Shown: in pieces, positions 9,570-18,050 of the stretch
Layout: the number at the start of each line of letters is the position of its first letter
How positions within the stretch are numbered: the first letter of the stretch is position 1
Assembly (NCBI RefSeq): GCF_002302635.1
Contig: NZ_CP022387.1
Coordinates: 1,116,001-1,180,000 of the forward strand
Reading direction: 5' to 3'
Source: Capnocytophaga stomatis
GTDB lineage: Bacteria; Bacteroidota; Bacteroidia; Flavobacteriales; Flavobacteriaceae
Length of the DNA: 64,000 bases
The notes under the pieces: model-generated
What the model was told of the DNA's origin: nothing
What the model saw: only the letters and a program-made list of their open reading frames with translations
The model's database searches: none
Position numbers and translations under genes: made by a program

Positions 9570-10442
9570 TTATTTTTGTTGTTGTAAATTTTTTATTTCT
9601 TGTATTTGGGATGCAAAGTAAGCACTTTTTTCTGGATTTTTCAAAATTAATATTTCATAAGCTTGAATTGCCTGCTTATATTTTTTCTGATTTACATAAA
9701 CCTGAGCCAATGTTTCGGTCATTAATTGACGTGGGTCAGTCTTAACTTCATTTGCTAAATTTACGTTCGAAGAATAATCTTTCGTGGGTTCAATCTTAGG
9801 ATTTGTCTCCAGAAATTTATCAATAAGATGAAACTTTTTAGCCACATTATCATCCTTATATTCAGAAGATTGCATCTCTTTATCTTCCGAAATATTTTTC
9901 AGCCACTCCGAGATGGAATCCACTTTATTTCCTAAAACGGCATCTTGTTTTCCTCCCGTTTTCTCAGGAATTAAGTCGGTCATTTCCTCCTTATGAACAA
10001 GGATAGATTCTATATCTCCTTGACGAATAAATTTTTCTGAAAAAATATCTTCATCAAAAATAGATTTAGGCACTTGAGGTATTGTAAAGGTCTCCGAAGG
10101 CTGATAATTCACACTGACAACTTCAGGAATTTCCTTCGTTTCTTGCCGTTGTACCGCTTTTTTTATCTCGTTCAAGTCCTGTTTTAAAGCCGAAACATCA
10201 GGCACAACAGCTTTGGAATGTATGAATTCATATAAAACCGAACGGTCCAAAACGTGAACCGCAGCAAGCTTTAAAGCCTTATTATAGCGATAATTTCCCT
10301 CAGAATGAAGCACTTTAAGTTGCAACACACGAGCAGCCTGAAAATACGGATATTCCTTCACGATATGGTCTAATTCGTGTGCCTGTTCTTCCCCGATTAC
10401 ATAAGGATTCTTTAATATTTCAACAAACTCTTTTACTGTCAT
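9570..10442 (-). CDS. TPR-containing protein of the lptE-secG region
   Basis: This is a 290-aa soluble protein with no signal peptide. Residues 1-85 are helical (KEFVEILKNPYVIGEEQAHELDHIVKEYPYFQAAR is split here only by its length limit: see KEFVEIL and EYPYFQAARVLQLKVL). The middle is charged and low in complexity. A final TPR pair sits at about 240-285 (QVYVNQKKYKQAIQAYEILI). It lies 4 bp after lptE and 9 bp before secG, an arrangement common in Flavobacteriia. The neighbours suggest an envelope-biogenesis or scaffolding role, but no function is established. Confidence 0.75.
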   Translation of the reverse strand: MTVKEFVEILKNPYVIGEEQAHELDHIVKEYPYFQAARVLQLKVLHSEGNYRYNKALKLAAVHVLDRSVLYEFIHSKAVVPDVSALKQDLNEIKKAVQRQETKEIPEVVSVNYQPSETFTIPQVPKSIFDEDIFSEKFIRQGDIESILVHKEEMTDLIPEKTGGKQDAVLGNKVDSISEWLKNISEDKEMQSSEYKDDNVAKKFHLIDKFLETNPKIEPTKDYSSNVNLANEVKTDPRQLMTETLAQVYVNQKKYKQAIQAYEILILKNPEKSAYFASQIQEIKNLQQQK

Positions 10443-10446
10443 CCTT

Positions 10447-10938
10447 TTACCAATCAGCCAGTGACGCGTTAAAAATATCTTGGGTTATTCGTTCAAAAAT
10501 CTCAGGAATTGCCGTGCCTTTCACCGAACTCAACTGGGAAGACCCAGGATAATCATAATAAAAGGAAAAGCGTTTTTCAAAATCCTTATTTTCTTCCACA
10601 TTATTGGTAAAACGCACATTCACAGCTATTGTAAGCCGGTTTTGAGCTGCCGTTTGCTGTGCCGTAGCCGTCATTGGTGTAATGTTAAACTCCACTATTT
10701 CACCTTCATAGACCAAATCTCCGTTTCTGTCCGTCAAAGACAAATTTGTTTGATTGTTAATCAAATCTTGTAATGCGATGGTAAAATCTCTGTCCAAACC
10801 CGGTTCTACCAAAGGAGCATCATTACGAAAGAAGTTCACTTGAAACGTTTTTGCATCTCCCGTACTTCCTCCCGTAAAGTTATAAACCCCACATCCTGTT
10901 ATTGTTAGAACTATAAATAAGAGAAAAAAATTCTTCAT
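10447..10938 (-). CDS. lptE: LptE-like LPS-assembly lipoprotein
   Basis: This is an outer-membrane lipoprotein of 163 aa that should help LptD insert LPS. The signal peptide ends in the lipobox TGCG (Cys at about 16), followed at once by the family-typical GVYNFTGGS. The body is a small alpha/beta domain with TAQQTAAQNRLTIAVNVRFTN and the closing helix IFERITQDIFNASLADW. It is the first gene of the minus-strand run and diverges from rplU. Bacteroidota LptE proteins are very divergent, so the call rests on lipobox, size, fold pattern and gene order. Confidence 0.85.
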   Translation of the reverse strand: MKNFFLLFIVLTITGCGVYNFTGGSTGDAKTFQVNFFRNDAPLVEPGLDRDFTIALQDLINNQTNLSLTDRNGDLVYEGEIVEFNITPMTATAQQTAAQNRLTIAVNVRFTNNVEENKDFEKRFSFYYDYPGSSQLSSVKGTAIPEIFERITQDIFNASLADW

Positions 10939-11005
10939 AAGAGCTTAAAAATAAGTTTCGCAAGATAGTTATTTTTTTTGAAATAGCAAAATTCACAAAA
11001 AGAAC

Positions 11006-11036
11006 TTTGACATTTGAAAAAAAAGACTTACTTTTG
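11006..11036 (+). promoter_or_regulatory. Bacteroidota-type promoter of rplU-rpmA
   Basis: TTTG at 11006-11009 and TACTTTTG at 11029-11036 are separated by 19 nt. They match the Bacteroidota -33/-7 pattern (TTTG / TAnnTTTG), about 32 bp before the rplU ATG. Confidence 0.8.
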
Positions 11037-11067
11037 CACCCAATTTTAACATTTTAAACAACAAGCT

Positions 11068-11697
11068 ATGTATGCAATTGTAGAGATAGCAGGGCAACAA
11101 TTTAAAGTTTCAAAAGACCAAAAAGTGTTTGTTCACCGTTTACAAAACCAAGAAGGAGAGAAAGTTGCGTTTAACAACGTTCTTCTTTTGGACAACAACG
11201 GAACAATTACCGTAGGCGCCCCAGCTATAGATGGTGCTTCAGTTGAAGCAAAGGTGGTAAAACATCTTAAAGGAGACAAAGTTATTGTTTTCAAAAAGAA
11301 AAGACGCAAAGGTTTCAAAGTTAAAAATGGTCACAGACAATATTTGACTGAAATCCTTGTTGAAAACATCATCGCATCAGGAGCTGCTGCTAAACCAGCA
11401 AAAACTGAAAAAAAAGAAGAAAAACCTTCAAAATCAGCAAAAGCTGACGATTTGAAAAAAATCGAAGGAATTGGACCAAAAGCATCAGAAGCTCTTGTAG
11501 CGGCTGGCGTGGACACGTTTGCTAAATTAGCCAAAAAATCAGCAGACGAAATCAAAACTATTTTGGCAGAAGCAAGTTCAACATTAGCTCACTTAGACCC
11601 TCAAACTTGGGCTGCACAAGCTCAATTAGCCGCTGATGGCAAATGGGACGAATTGAAAAAATGGCAAGATGAGCTTAATGGCGGTATTGTAAAATAA
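11068..11697 (+). CDS. rplU: Ribosomal protein L21 with C-terminal helix-hairpin-helix extension
   Basis: This is large-subunit protein bL21, which binds 23S rRNA. Residues 1-102 are the L21 domain (MYAIVEIAGQQFKV, KVIVFKKKRRKGFKVKNGHRQ). A Lys/Glu/Ala linker follows, then about 80 extra residues whose core DLKKIEGIGPKASEALVAAGV is a HhH-type nucleic-acid-binding motif. The total of 209 aa is about twice the usual L21 length. Such an extension is known in Flavobacteriia; its function is not established. It is followed at 25 bp by rpmA. Confidence 0.97.
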   Translation: MYAIVEIAGQQFKVSKDQKVFVHRLQNQEGEKVAFNNVLLLDNNGTITVGAPAIDGASVEAKVVKHLKGDKVIVFKKKRRKGFKVKNGHRQYLTEILVENIIASGAAAKPAKTEKKEEKPSKSAKADDLKKIEGIGPKASEALVAAGVDTFAKLAKKSADEIKTILAEASSTLAHLDPQTWAAQAQLAADGKWDELKKWQDELNGGIVK

Positions 11698-11722
11698 TTT
11701 TAAAACTTAAAAATTAAAGAAA

Positions 11723-11983
11723 ATGGCTCACAAGAAAGGTGTCGGTAGTTCGAAGAACGGAAGAGAATCTCACTCTAAACGATTAGGAGTGAAAATTTAT
11801 GGTGGACAAGCTGCTATTGCTGGTAACATCATTGTAAGACAAAGAGGAACTCAACATAATGCAGGCGAAAACGTGTACATAGGTAAAGACCATACTTTGC
11901 ACGCTAAAATCGACGGTATTGTTAAGTTCGAGAAAAAGAAAAATAATAAATCATACGTTTCAATTGTTCCTTTTGAAGCATAA
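11723..11983 (+). CDS. rpmA: Ribosomal protein L27
   Basis: This is bL27, whose N-terminal arm reaches the peptidyl-transferase centre. The 86-aa protein begins [16 protein letters not shown] and continues with [26 protein letters not shown], all canonical. It starts directly with MAHKKG, so no cleavable Firmicutes-type leader is present. It forms an operon with rplU and ends before a strong terminator. Confidence 0.98.
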   Translation: MAHKKGVGSSKNGRESHSKRLGVKIYGGQAAIAGNIIVRQRGTQHNAGENVYIGKDHTLHAKIDGIVKFEKKKNNKSYVSIVPFEA

Positions 11984-12003
11984 TTATTATTTAAAATAAC
12001 ATT

Positions 12004-12039
12004 AAAAAGGCTTGGATTTGAGTAATCCAAGCCTTTTTT
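12004..12039 (+). terminator. Strong bidirectional terminator
   Basis: AAAAAGGCTTGGATT and AATCCAAGCCTTTTT form a 15-bp stem with a 5-nt loop and T/A-runs on both sides. It serves rpmA on the plus strand and hmuV on the minus strand. Confidence 0.92.
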
Positions 12040-12060
12040 AATTTTTCACATAAAACATTA

Positions 12061-12399
12061 TCAATCAGGAAGATAAATAATATCGCCATTTTCAAGTTGA
12101 TATGCTGTACCGATGCGTTTGCCTCGCTTTTGAGAATCGCCATTGGTATTTGAAGGCACATATTTATTTATTTTTTTTCCTTCCTTGGTAATGATTTCCA
12201 TATTATCCTTACCCGGATTTTTAACAATAGTAAAATCCTCATTGGTAAACATTTCTGTCATATTCATATTCATCACCATTGCAACCATCAGTGCCACAGC
12301 GAAAACCATCGCCACATCAAAAAGATTGACAATAACGCTAAGCGGGTCACTTTCGTCTTTTCCTTTCAGCAAAGGTGATATGCGTTTGGTTGGCTTCAT
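12061..12399 (-). CDS. hmuV: HmuV-like DUF2149 membrane protein of the haem locus
   Basis: This is a 112-aa protein with one N-terminal membrane helix (about 26-46, FDVAMVFAVALMVAMVM) and a small extracytoplasmic domain ending GTAYQLENGDIIYLPD. It matches the DUF2149 family, which occurs next to MotA/TolQ/ExbB-like and CobN-like genes. It resembles an ExbD/TolR-like partner of the upstream channel protein. Its start overlaps the stop of hmuU by 4 bp (ATGA). It is the last gene of the hmu operon, named by homology of arrangement to hmuYRSTUV of Porphyromonas and Bacteroides. Confidence 0.85.
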   Translation of the reverse strand: MKPTKRISPLLKGKDESDPLSVIVNLFDVAMVFAVALMVAMVMNMNMTEMFTNEDFTIVKNPGKDNMEIITKEGKKINKYVPSNTNGDSQKRGKRIGTAYQLENGDIIYLPD

Positions 12400-12995
12400 T
12401 GGGCAATGTTTTGGTTACGAACTTGTGAAATATAATACAAATTATTAGACTCTTGGGTGTACCATCGTTGTTTAAATTGCTGTGTAACAATCCCTACCAT
12501 ACTAATTACAAGCCCTACAACAGTCGTCGCAAATACAATTTGCATATTGTAAGCCATACCTGAAATATCTCCTGACGACAAGCCTACCAATGCAGGACTC
12601 ATCGCTATAAGCGTTCCGATAAGCCCAAGAACAGGACCTATCTTCGCCAAAAGTTTTGAAGCTGCAATGTCTTTCTCGGCGTCAATTTCAAAATTTGTAA
12701 TGAGAAATTCCGTGTAGGCAAGGTCTGGTTTGTGTGACAACATATCTCGCAAATAACGCATATACAACGAATTATCTCTCTCAGGAAGTATATTTTTAAT
12801 ATTTTCAATTGTATCGGGCGTACTGGATTTGATGATTTCATTCAGTAATTTGTCATTCTTTTGCTTGTTAATGAATCGATTATAAGAGCTGCCCACCATA
12901 AGCAAGGATTTCACAAACAGATACAACAATACGATAATATCAGGTATAAGCAAACTATTTGATACCCAAAACAATATCTTAGAAATGGTTTCCAT
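12396..12995 (-). CDS. hmuU: HmuU-like MotA/TolQ/ExbB proton-channel family protein
   Basis: This is a 199-aa inner-membrane protein with three membrane segments (about 8-32, 110-135 and 150-172). The conserved MotA/ExbB core is ASKLLAKIGPVLGLIGTLIAMSPAL followed by NMQIVFATTVVGLVISMVG. It should form a proton-driven complex with the DUF2149 protein encoded next to it. The complex could energise HmuR or the membrane-anchored HmuS. That partnership is inferred from the 4-bp overlap and conserved order, not shown by the sequence itself. Confidence 0.9.
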   Translation of the reverse strand: METISKILFWVSNSLLIPDIIVLLYLFVKSLLMVGSSYNRFINKQKNDKLLNEIIKSSTPDTIENIKNILPERDNSLYMRYLRDMLSHKPDLAYTEFLITNFEIDAEKDIAASKLLAKIGPVLGLIGTLIAMSPALVGLSSGDISGMAYNMQIVFATTVVGLVISMVGIVTQQFKQRWYTQESNNLYYISQVRNQNIAQ

Positions 12996-13023
12996 CTTTT
13001 AAAATTATATTGTTAAAAAATTA

Positions 13024-13722
13024 CTATACTTTTCTGTGTTTTTGTTTATTAAAATACTTCCATTTAATTTGGTTTATGGCAAATCCGGTTAGGAAAATCA
13101 CCACAAAAAGAACAAAAGTAAACAAGTGTTCTTTGTAATTGATTGTCTGCTGTTTAGGCACATAAACAATATTTCCATTGGCTGTACTTATCAGTCCCAA
13201 AGCTGTAACCAACAAGCTAACCAGAAACAACATTTCCAGACGGATATCTTTCTCCGGCAACAACCATCGGACGAAATAACTCATCGCGAAAATTCCTGCA
13301 AAAAGCCCCAAAGCCACAAAAATTGCAATCGTTAAAAAATCCGTTCCCGTAAAGTAAAACATTGATTGTGTGGTAATATAAAGCGACATCGGAAAAATCA
13401 GCAAGCCCGAATAAGCTTTGAGTATCAAAAATTTTTTGCTCTTTTGAGGAACATACAAATCCTTGAGCGACAGAAAGCAAAAGCCAACGTACAACATCGA
13501 TTCAATGGTTACCATTACAGCAATTGTACCAAGTATGTGTTTGTCTTCAAGCCACCATTTCAGTTCGGTTTGCGATTGCTCGGTAGCCATCGGGTACACG
13601 TACAAGACAAAAAGACCAACAAGCACAGAAAAAAGCAATCGGTATTTGATTTTCCAAAAACTGATTTTCAGTACCGTGTTAATGGCTATGCTTACCAATA
13701 AAACCGAAATAAGAATTTCCAT
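13024..13722 (-). CDS. hmuT: HmuT-like polytopic membrane protein of the haem locus
   Basis: This is a 232-aa protein with six or seven hydrophobic segments and no known catalytic motif. It starts MEILISVLLVSIAINTVLKISFW and ends in a basic tail. Its place between the CobN-like hmuS and the ExbB-like hmuU corresponds to hmuT of Porphyromonas/Bacteroides loci. Its role is unknown. Possible roles are passage of iron or porphyrin across the inner membrane, or structural support of HmuS. Family assignment is by position and topology only. Confidence 0.7.
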   Translation of the reverse strand: MEILISVLLVSIAINTVLKISFWKIKYRLLFSVLVGLFVLYVYPMATEQSQTELKWWLEDKHILGTIAVMVTIESMLYVGFCFLSLKDLYVPQKSKKFLILKAYSGLLIFPMSLYITTQSMFYFTGTDFLTIAIFVALGLFAGIFAMSYFVRWLLPEKDIRLEMLFLVSLLVTALGLISTANGNIVYVPKQQTINYKEHLFTFVLFVVIFLTGFAINQIKWKYFNKQKHRKV

Positions 13723-13784
13723 TACAAATCACTTATTTACTTGTTGTTCAAATAAATACACTTTAAAGAAAAATCTATTTTTAT

Positions 13785-16700
13785 CTATCTTTTCTTTCTT
13801 TTTCTGACAAAAAGCACTATCGCAATAAACACGGCAACAACGCCAACGCCTATCCAAAGACCATCAAGTTTTACTTTTTCTTTTTTATCAGATAGCTCTT
13901 CTCTACGCAACACCTTAGCTTCCTTACGTTCTGTGTCGGTTGCTCCATTTTTAGCTTGTTCGATTTGCTTACGATACGCAACCGCTTGTTCTTTAGAAAC
14001 TTGCTTTTCTATATATTCTTGTAATTTGGTATTATCACCACTGAAACCTGAAGGCTCCAACCCAAAGCGTTCCACAAACTGTAAATGCAAATCGGTCAAC
14101 GCTTTAAGCTGAGCGTCTGTTGCTTTCCAGAAGCCTTTGCGAGCGGTTTCTATCATCACCGCCGTAATTTCCTGCATTGCAGCCGGATTTTCTCTTTCAA
14201 AGAAAGCTTGCATACCTAAATTCTCTTTATCAAGAACGTACAAATCGTGTACCTGATTCCAAAAAGCATCATCAATAACCTCAGAACGAGTAGCTTCCCA
14301 GCCGAAGGCGTTTGTTACCAATTCGGTAATTCCTTCGGCACTGGTTTTGCCTCCTTTCAAAACATCTTTAATATATTTTGGGTTGAAAATAGTTGCACGC
14401 GACTCAACTCCCACAGCTTCTTTAAGTTCCTGCATACGCATACGATTATGATTGCGATAATCAGCCAGATAAGCATTGGGGTCTTTGCCGGTAACTTTTT
14501 TGATTGCCGTATTCATTCCGCCCATAAACTCGAAAACGTGATCGAGACTCAACGCACCCCAAACGTTACTTTGCCGAGGCTGTATGAGTACATCGGTGTT
14601 TTGTAAAGAAGCTTCAAACAGAGCCGCTCTATGCTCACCCCATTCTTTTTCAAGACCATAAACCGCTCCCATATTGTTGATATACACTTCGGCAATATCG
14701 TTTTGCGACTCCCATTTATCTCCCGAAAGCATTAATTCCTTCGTGCCTGTGCTGTAACCGCCTCCAAGCCCTCCGAAAATGCGTTGTTTTGACAATTCAC
14801 GAGCTTCTTTTGGTGAAATTCCTTTATCAACAAGCGTTTTTTCAATGTCTTGGCTTCCTTTATTGACGTAATTTTCATATTCTTCACCGGAAGCCGAAGA
14901 TGCCAGCTCAATGGCTCGCGTAAGCAAAAACAATCGTGAGGCTGCCAAATCGCGGAATTGCCCCGAGGTTTGCACCACTATATCTATACGAGGTCTTTTA
15001 AGTTTTTCCGACGGAACAAGCTGAAGGTCAGTAATTCTGCCAAAACTATCACGCATAGGCTCAACCCCTAACATATACAACGCTTGAGCGATTGAAACTC
15101 CTTCGGTTTCGATAAATTCACTGCTCCAGAACGTATAAGCTATCTTCTGCGGATATTTTCCGTGTTGATTGAAATATGTATCGATGGTATTTTGAGCCAA
15201 TGCAACTCCTCTGTCCCAAGCCACTTCAGTGGGAGTGATTTCCGCATTGATGGAATACAAGTTACGCCCTGTGGGAATAGCACGCGGATTTGCTACGAGG
15301 TCTCCTCCGGATGAAGGCAGAACGTACCCACCTTTCATCGCATTAAAGAGTGATTTCATTTCTAAATCAGGACTTTGCAATAAAGCCTCTCGGTACTTAA
15401 CAATATTGGTAATCGTTCTGTCGATTTCAACAATAGCTCTTGCTCGCTCTTTTTCAGCTTTTGTGTAAGTAGTTTTTTTGCCTTTTTGCGGCATTCCTCC
15501 CATATTTGCCATAGGAGACATTTTACTTTTTACACTATCAGGAATAGATGGCTTTTTACCTGCAAAATCACCCTTTGCTTGATTTTCCTTGTCAGGTTTC
15601 CCTTGAGAGGCGACTTTACTGTCATTCTTTTTATCGGTACTACCTGAACCCATCACAAAAGGCATTCGCATTGGGGCAAGCATTTGTTTTGATTTTTCAA
15701 TTTCTTCTACAGAAATATCGGCAAATGAAGCGGTTAGCTCGGACGAAGCTTCTTTCCCTGCTAAAATCTGGTGAATTAAATCCTTGGCGGGATTCAAATA
15801 TTTTTGGGTGAAAAAAACTTGACTTTTAAGCTCTTTATCCGATACTTTTCCTTCTTGCTTATCAAGATTAGCCAAGCTATAAGCTATCGGGTCGGCTCCC
15901 ATTGCCATCACGGTAGAAAGTATTTTATCTTGTGTATATGGTTCGCCCGTGATGTAAAGCGTTCCGTTGATTTTCTCGGTAGATATTTCTTCTGCGAAAT
16001 TATCCAACTTCATTATATCTTCCTCACTATACGGAACAGAGCGTATGCTATCCAGACGCAAATCGCGGTGCAACCCCATATCAACAGCTACTTTTTTAAC
16101 TAACAACGAAGCTTCTTTCTTTTGATTATCAGGAGCTTTCAGATAATTACGGATATAATCTTGCAATCTGTTGAAAGTATTACGCATATCTGTTTCCGTA
16201 AAAGCAGGGGTAAGATACGACAATGTTGTAGCATACGAGCGACGCTTTGCCATCATACTTTCACCAATGTTTGCGATGGTGTAATAATAGAAATGCGGTA
16301 TGGTTCCTACCAGCACATCACTCCAATCATCGCTACACAATGCAACTTGCTTTCCGGGGGTAAATTCAAGGCTTCCGTGCGTACCGAAATGCAATAAAGC
16401 ATCAGCTTTGAAAGTATTTTGTACCCAAAAATAACTACCCAAATAAGCGTGCGTAGGCGGTTCTTCAACTCCGTGAGCCATCGTGAAATCATCCTTTCCT
16501 AAAGCTGCAGCGGGTTGCGGAAGTATCACCACATTGCCTAATGTAATTTGTGCAACAGCCAGATAGTCTTTTCCGTTTTGATTCACTGACATATATCCGC
16601 CTTCGGGAGCTCCGTAAGTGTTAATCACATTGTCATAAGCCGATTTTGTTAGCGATTTTTCCAACCATTTTTCATATTCCGAAGTTTCAACAAGTGCAGG

Positions 16701-18017
16701 ATTACCTTCTTTGATGAATTTATCAAATACGCCAAAGGCTTTATCGGGAATGACACTACCACTTCTGTCCAATAACGCTTCAAATTCTCGCACATTTTCA
16801 GGAAGATTTTCCACCTTAAAACCTTCTGCTTTCATACGTTTGAGCAAATTATAAAGCGATGCTCCTGCTTCCAATCCCTGTCCTGCCAAAGCGTGCGAAC
16901 CTATGCCTTTAAAGTAGTAAATGGCAACTTTCTTTTCAGAAGTAGGAATGTTTTTTAATTGAATGAAATTCTGTACAATTTGAGAGAATTTATCAAGCCG
17001 ATTGGCAATAGTTTTGAAAGCGAAAAACCCCTTGTCGTTCTTTTCCTGAGCGATAATCACATACGGATAGATAGCTCCGTCAAGCTCAGGCATTACTATG
17101 GTTTGCCCCATAAAACCTCCGAACATTCCCATTTTGTCTTTAAACCAATCTTCTTCAAGTTGCAATATTGAAATGGGAGCAAAAATGGGGATATTTCTTT
17201 GTTTGAGATATTCTACAAAAACATCTCCATTCATCATTGAAAGCCTTCCGTGTGGGAAATAAACAACCGCATCCGGACTGATTTTCTGCAAGAATTCCAG
17301 TCGTTTATCGAAAGAAAAAACAGGATATACATTATTTCCTTTGCTTTCAAGCGAACGTATAATGTCATTGATATATTCGCGATTACCGCCAAAAGGAGAA
17401 TGTATTCCGGAAATTATCACGATTTTCGGAGCGTTTTCCTTATACCAATTATTGTCTTTTAAATATTGTTCAAACGAAGAAACGTCCGAAAAATCAACAT
17501 TTTCATCAATATGAAAAAGCACGTCTTTTTTGCCTACCGAAGGGGCTTCGGGCGTTGTAACGAACATCTTTTTTTGGTCTATCGACTGGCGAATATATCT
17601 CCCCAAATTCTGATAATTTTTCTTATCTCCGCTATCCAAATAATCGGTTACGTTTTTAAGTTGTAAAGAATCCAAACTGCTGATTTTGTTTTCAGGCGAA
17701 GTAACCACGAAGAAATGCGTAGGGACTTTTTTGGATATTTCAACAAACTTACCGCGTTGTTCATCGTTGATTTTCATCCCCATAGCCCACGCAAGAATAA
17801 AATCGTAACCTTCAAGATTATCTATTTCATCAACCGAAACAGATTCGTACTTTATAAAATCATCGGTATTGGACAAAGCAATGTTCGATGCTTGAAATGA
17901 AGGGAAGTTCACCAAAGCAATACGAGTTGGTGCCGCCCATTTTTTCCAGCCCAAAAGCCCTATCGCTACAAGCAACAGAGCTGCAAAACTGAGTAAAAAG
18001 ATTTTTTTAGTTTTCAT
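13785..18017 (-). CDS. hmuS: HmuS: membrane-anchored CobN/Mg-chelatase-H-like haem-processing protein
   Basis: This very large protein (about 1410 aa) is homologous to CobN/ChlH, the tetrapyrrole-binding subunit of cobalt and magnesium chelatases. The family motif HFGTHGSLEFTPGK is near residue 545. An N-terminal membrane helix (about 8-24) and a C-terminal one (LWIGVGVVAVFIAIVLFV, then RKRKKR) bracket the body, suggesting an extracytoplasmic enzyme anchored at both ends. A Lys/Gly/Pro/Met-rich insert lies at about 786-851. In Bacteroidota hmu loci HmuS is linked to removal of iron from haem, the reverse of chelation. No ChlI/ChlD ATPase subunits are nearby, against a biosynthetic role. The ATG at 18017 is preferred to 18044 because the signal anchor starts there. 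Confidence 0.93.
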   Translation of the reverse strand: MKTKKIFLLSFAALLLVAIGLLGWKKWAAPTRIALVNFPSFQASNIALSNTDDFIKYESVSVDEIDNLEGYDFILAWAMGMKINDEQRGKFVEISKKVPTHFFVVTSPENKISSLDSLQLKNVTDYLDSGDKKNYQNLGRYIRQSIDQKKMFVTTPEAPSVGKKDVLFHIDENVDFSDVSSFEQYLKDNNWYKENAPKIVIISGIHSPFGGNREYINDIIRSLESKGNNVYPVFSFDKRLEFLQKISPDAVVYFPHGRLSMMNGDVFVEYLKQRNIPIFAPISILQLEEDWFKDKMGMFGGFMGQTIVMPELDGAIYPYVIIAQEKNDKGFFAFKTIANRLDKFSQIVQNFIQLKNIPTSEKKVAIYYFKGIGSHALAGQGLEAGASLYNLLKRMKAEGFKVENLPENVREFEALLDRSGSVIPDKAFGVFDKFIKEGNPALVETSEYEKWLEKSLTKSAYDNVINTYGAPEGGYMSVNQNGKDYLAVAQITLGNVVILPQPAAALGKDDFTMAHGVEEPPTHAYLGSYFWVQNTFKADALLHFGTHGSLEFTPGKQVALCSDDWSDVLVGTIPHFYYYTIANIGESMMAKRRSYATTLSYLTPAFTETDMRNTFNRLQDYIRNYLKAPDNQKKEASLLVKKVAVDMGLHRDLRLDSIRSVPYSEEDIMKLDNFAEEISTEKINGTLYITGEPYTQDKILSTVMAMGADPIAYSLANLDKQEGKVSDKELKSQVFFTQKYLNPAKDLIHQILAGKEASSELTASFADISVEEIEKSKQMLAPMRMPFVMGSGSTDKKNDSKVASQGKPDKENQAKGDFAGKKPSIPDSVKSKMSPMANMGGMPQKGKKTTYTKAEKERARAIVEIDRTITNIVKYREALLQSPDLEMKSLFNAMKGGYVLPSSGGDLVANPRAIPTGRNLYSINAEITPTEVAWDRGVALAQNTIDTYFNQHGKYPQKIAYTFWSSEFIETEGVSIAQALYMLGVEPMRDSFGRITDLQLVPSEKLKRPRIDIVVQTSGQFRDLAASRLFLLTRAIELASSASGEEYENYVNKGSQDIEKTLVDKGISPKEARELSKQRIFGGLGGGYSTGTKELMLSGDKWESQNDIAEVYINNMGAVYGLEKEWGEHRAALFEASLQNTDVLIQPRQSNVWGALSLDHVFEFMGGMNTAIKKVTGKDPNAYLADYRNHNRMRMQELKEAVGVESRATIFNPKYIKDVLKGGKTSAEGITELVTNAFGWEATRSEVIDDAFWNQVHDLYVLDKENLGMQAFFERENPAAMQEITAVMIETARKGFWKATDAQLKALTDLHLQFVERFGLEPSGFSGDNTKLQEYIEKQVSKEQAVAYRKQIEQAKNGATDTERKEAKVLRREELSDKKEKVKLDGLWIGVGVVAVFIAIVLFVRKRKKR

Positions 18018-18050
18018 ATGAATATATTTTCTTGATTGTTTCAACTTTTG

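Noticed and set aside
13126-13807. Plus-strand open frames opposite hmuT
   Set aside because: They are antisense to a membrane-protein gene with consistent coding signal and have no recognisable domain.
14247-17900. Several plus-strand open frames of 60-119 codons opposite hmuS
   Set aside because: hmuS has clear CobN/ChlH motifs in the other strand; these are chance frames without homology pattern.
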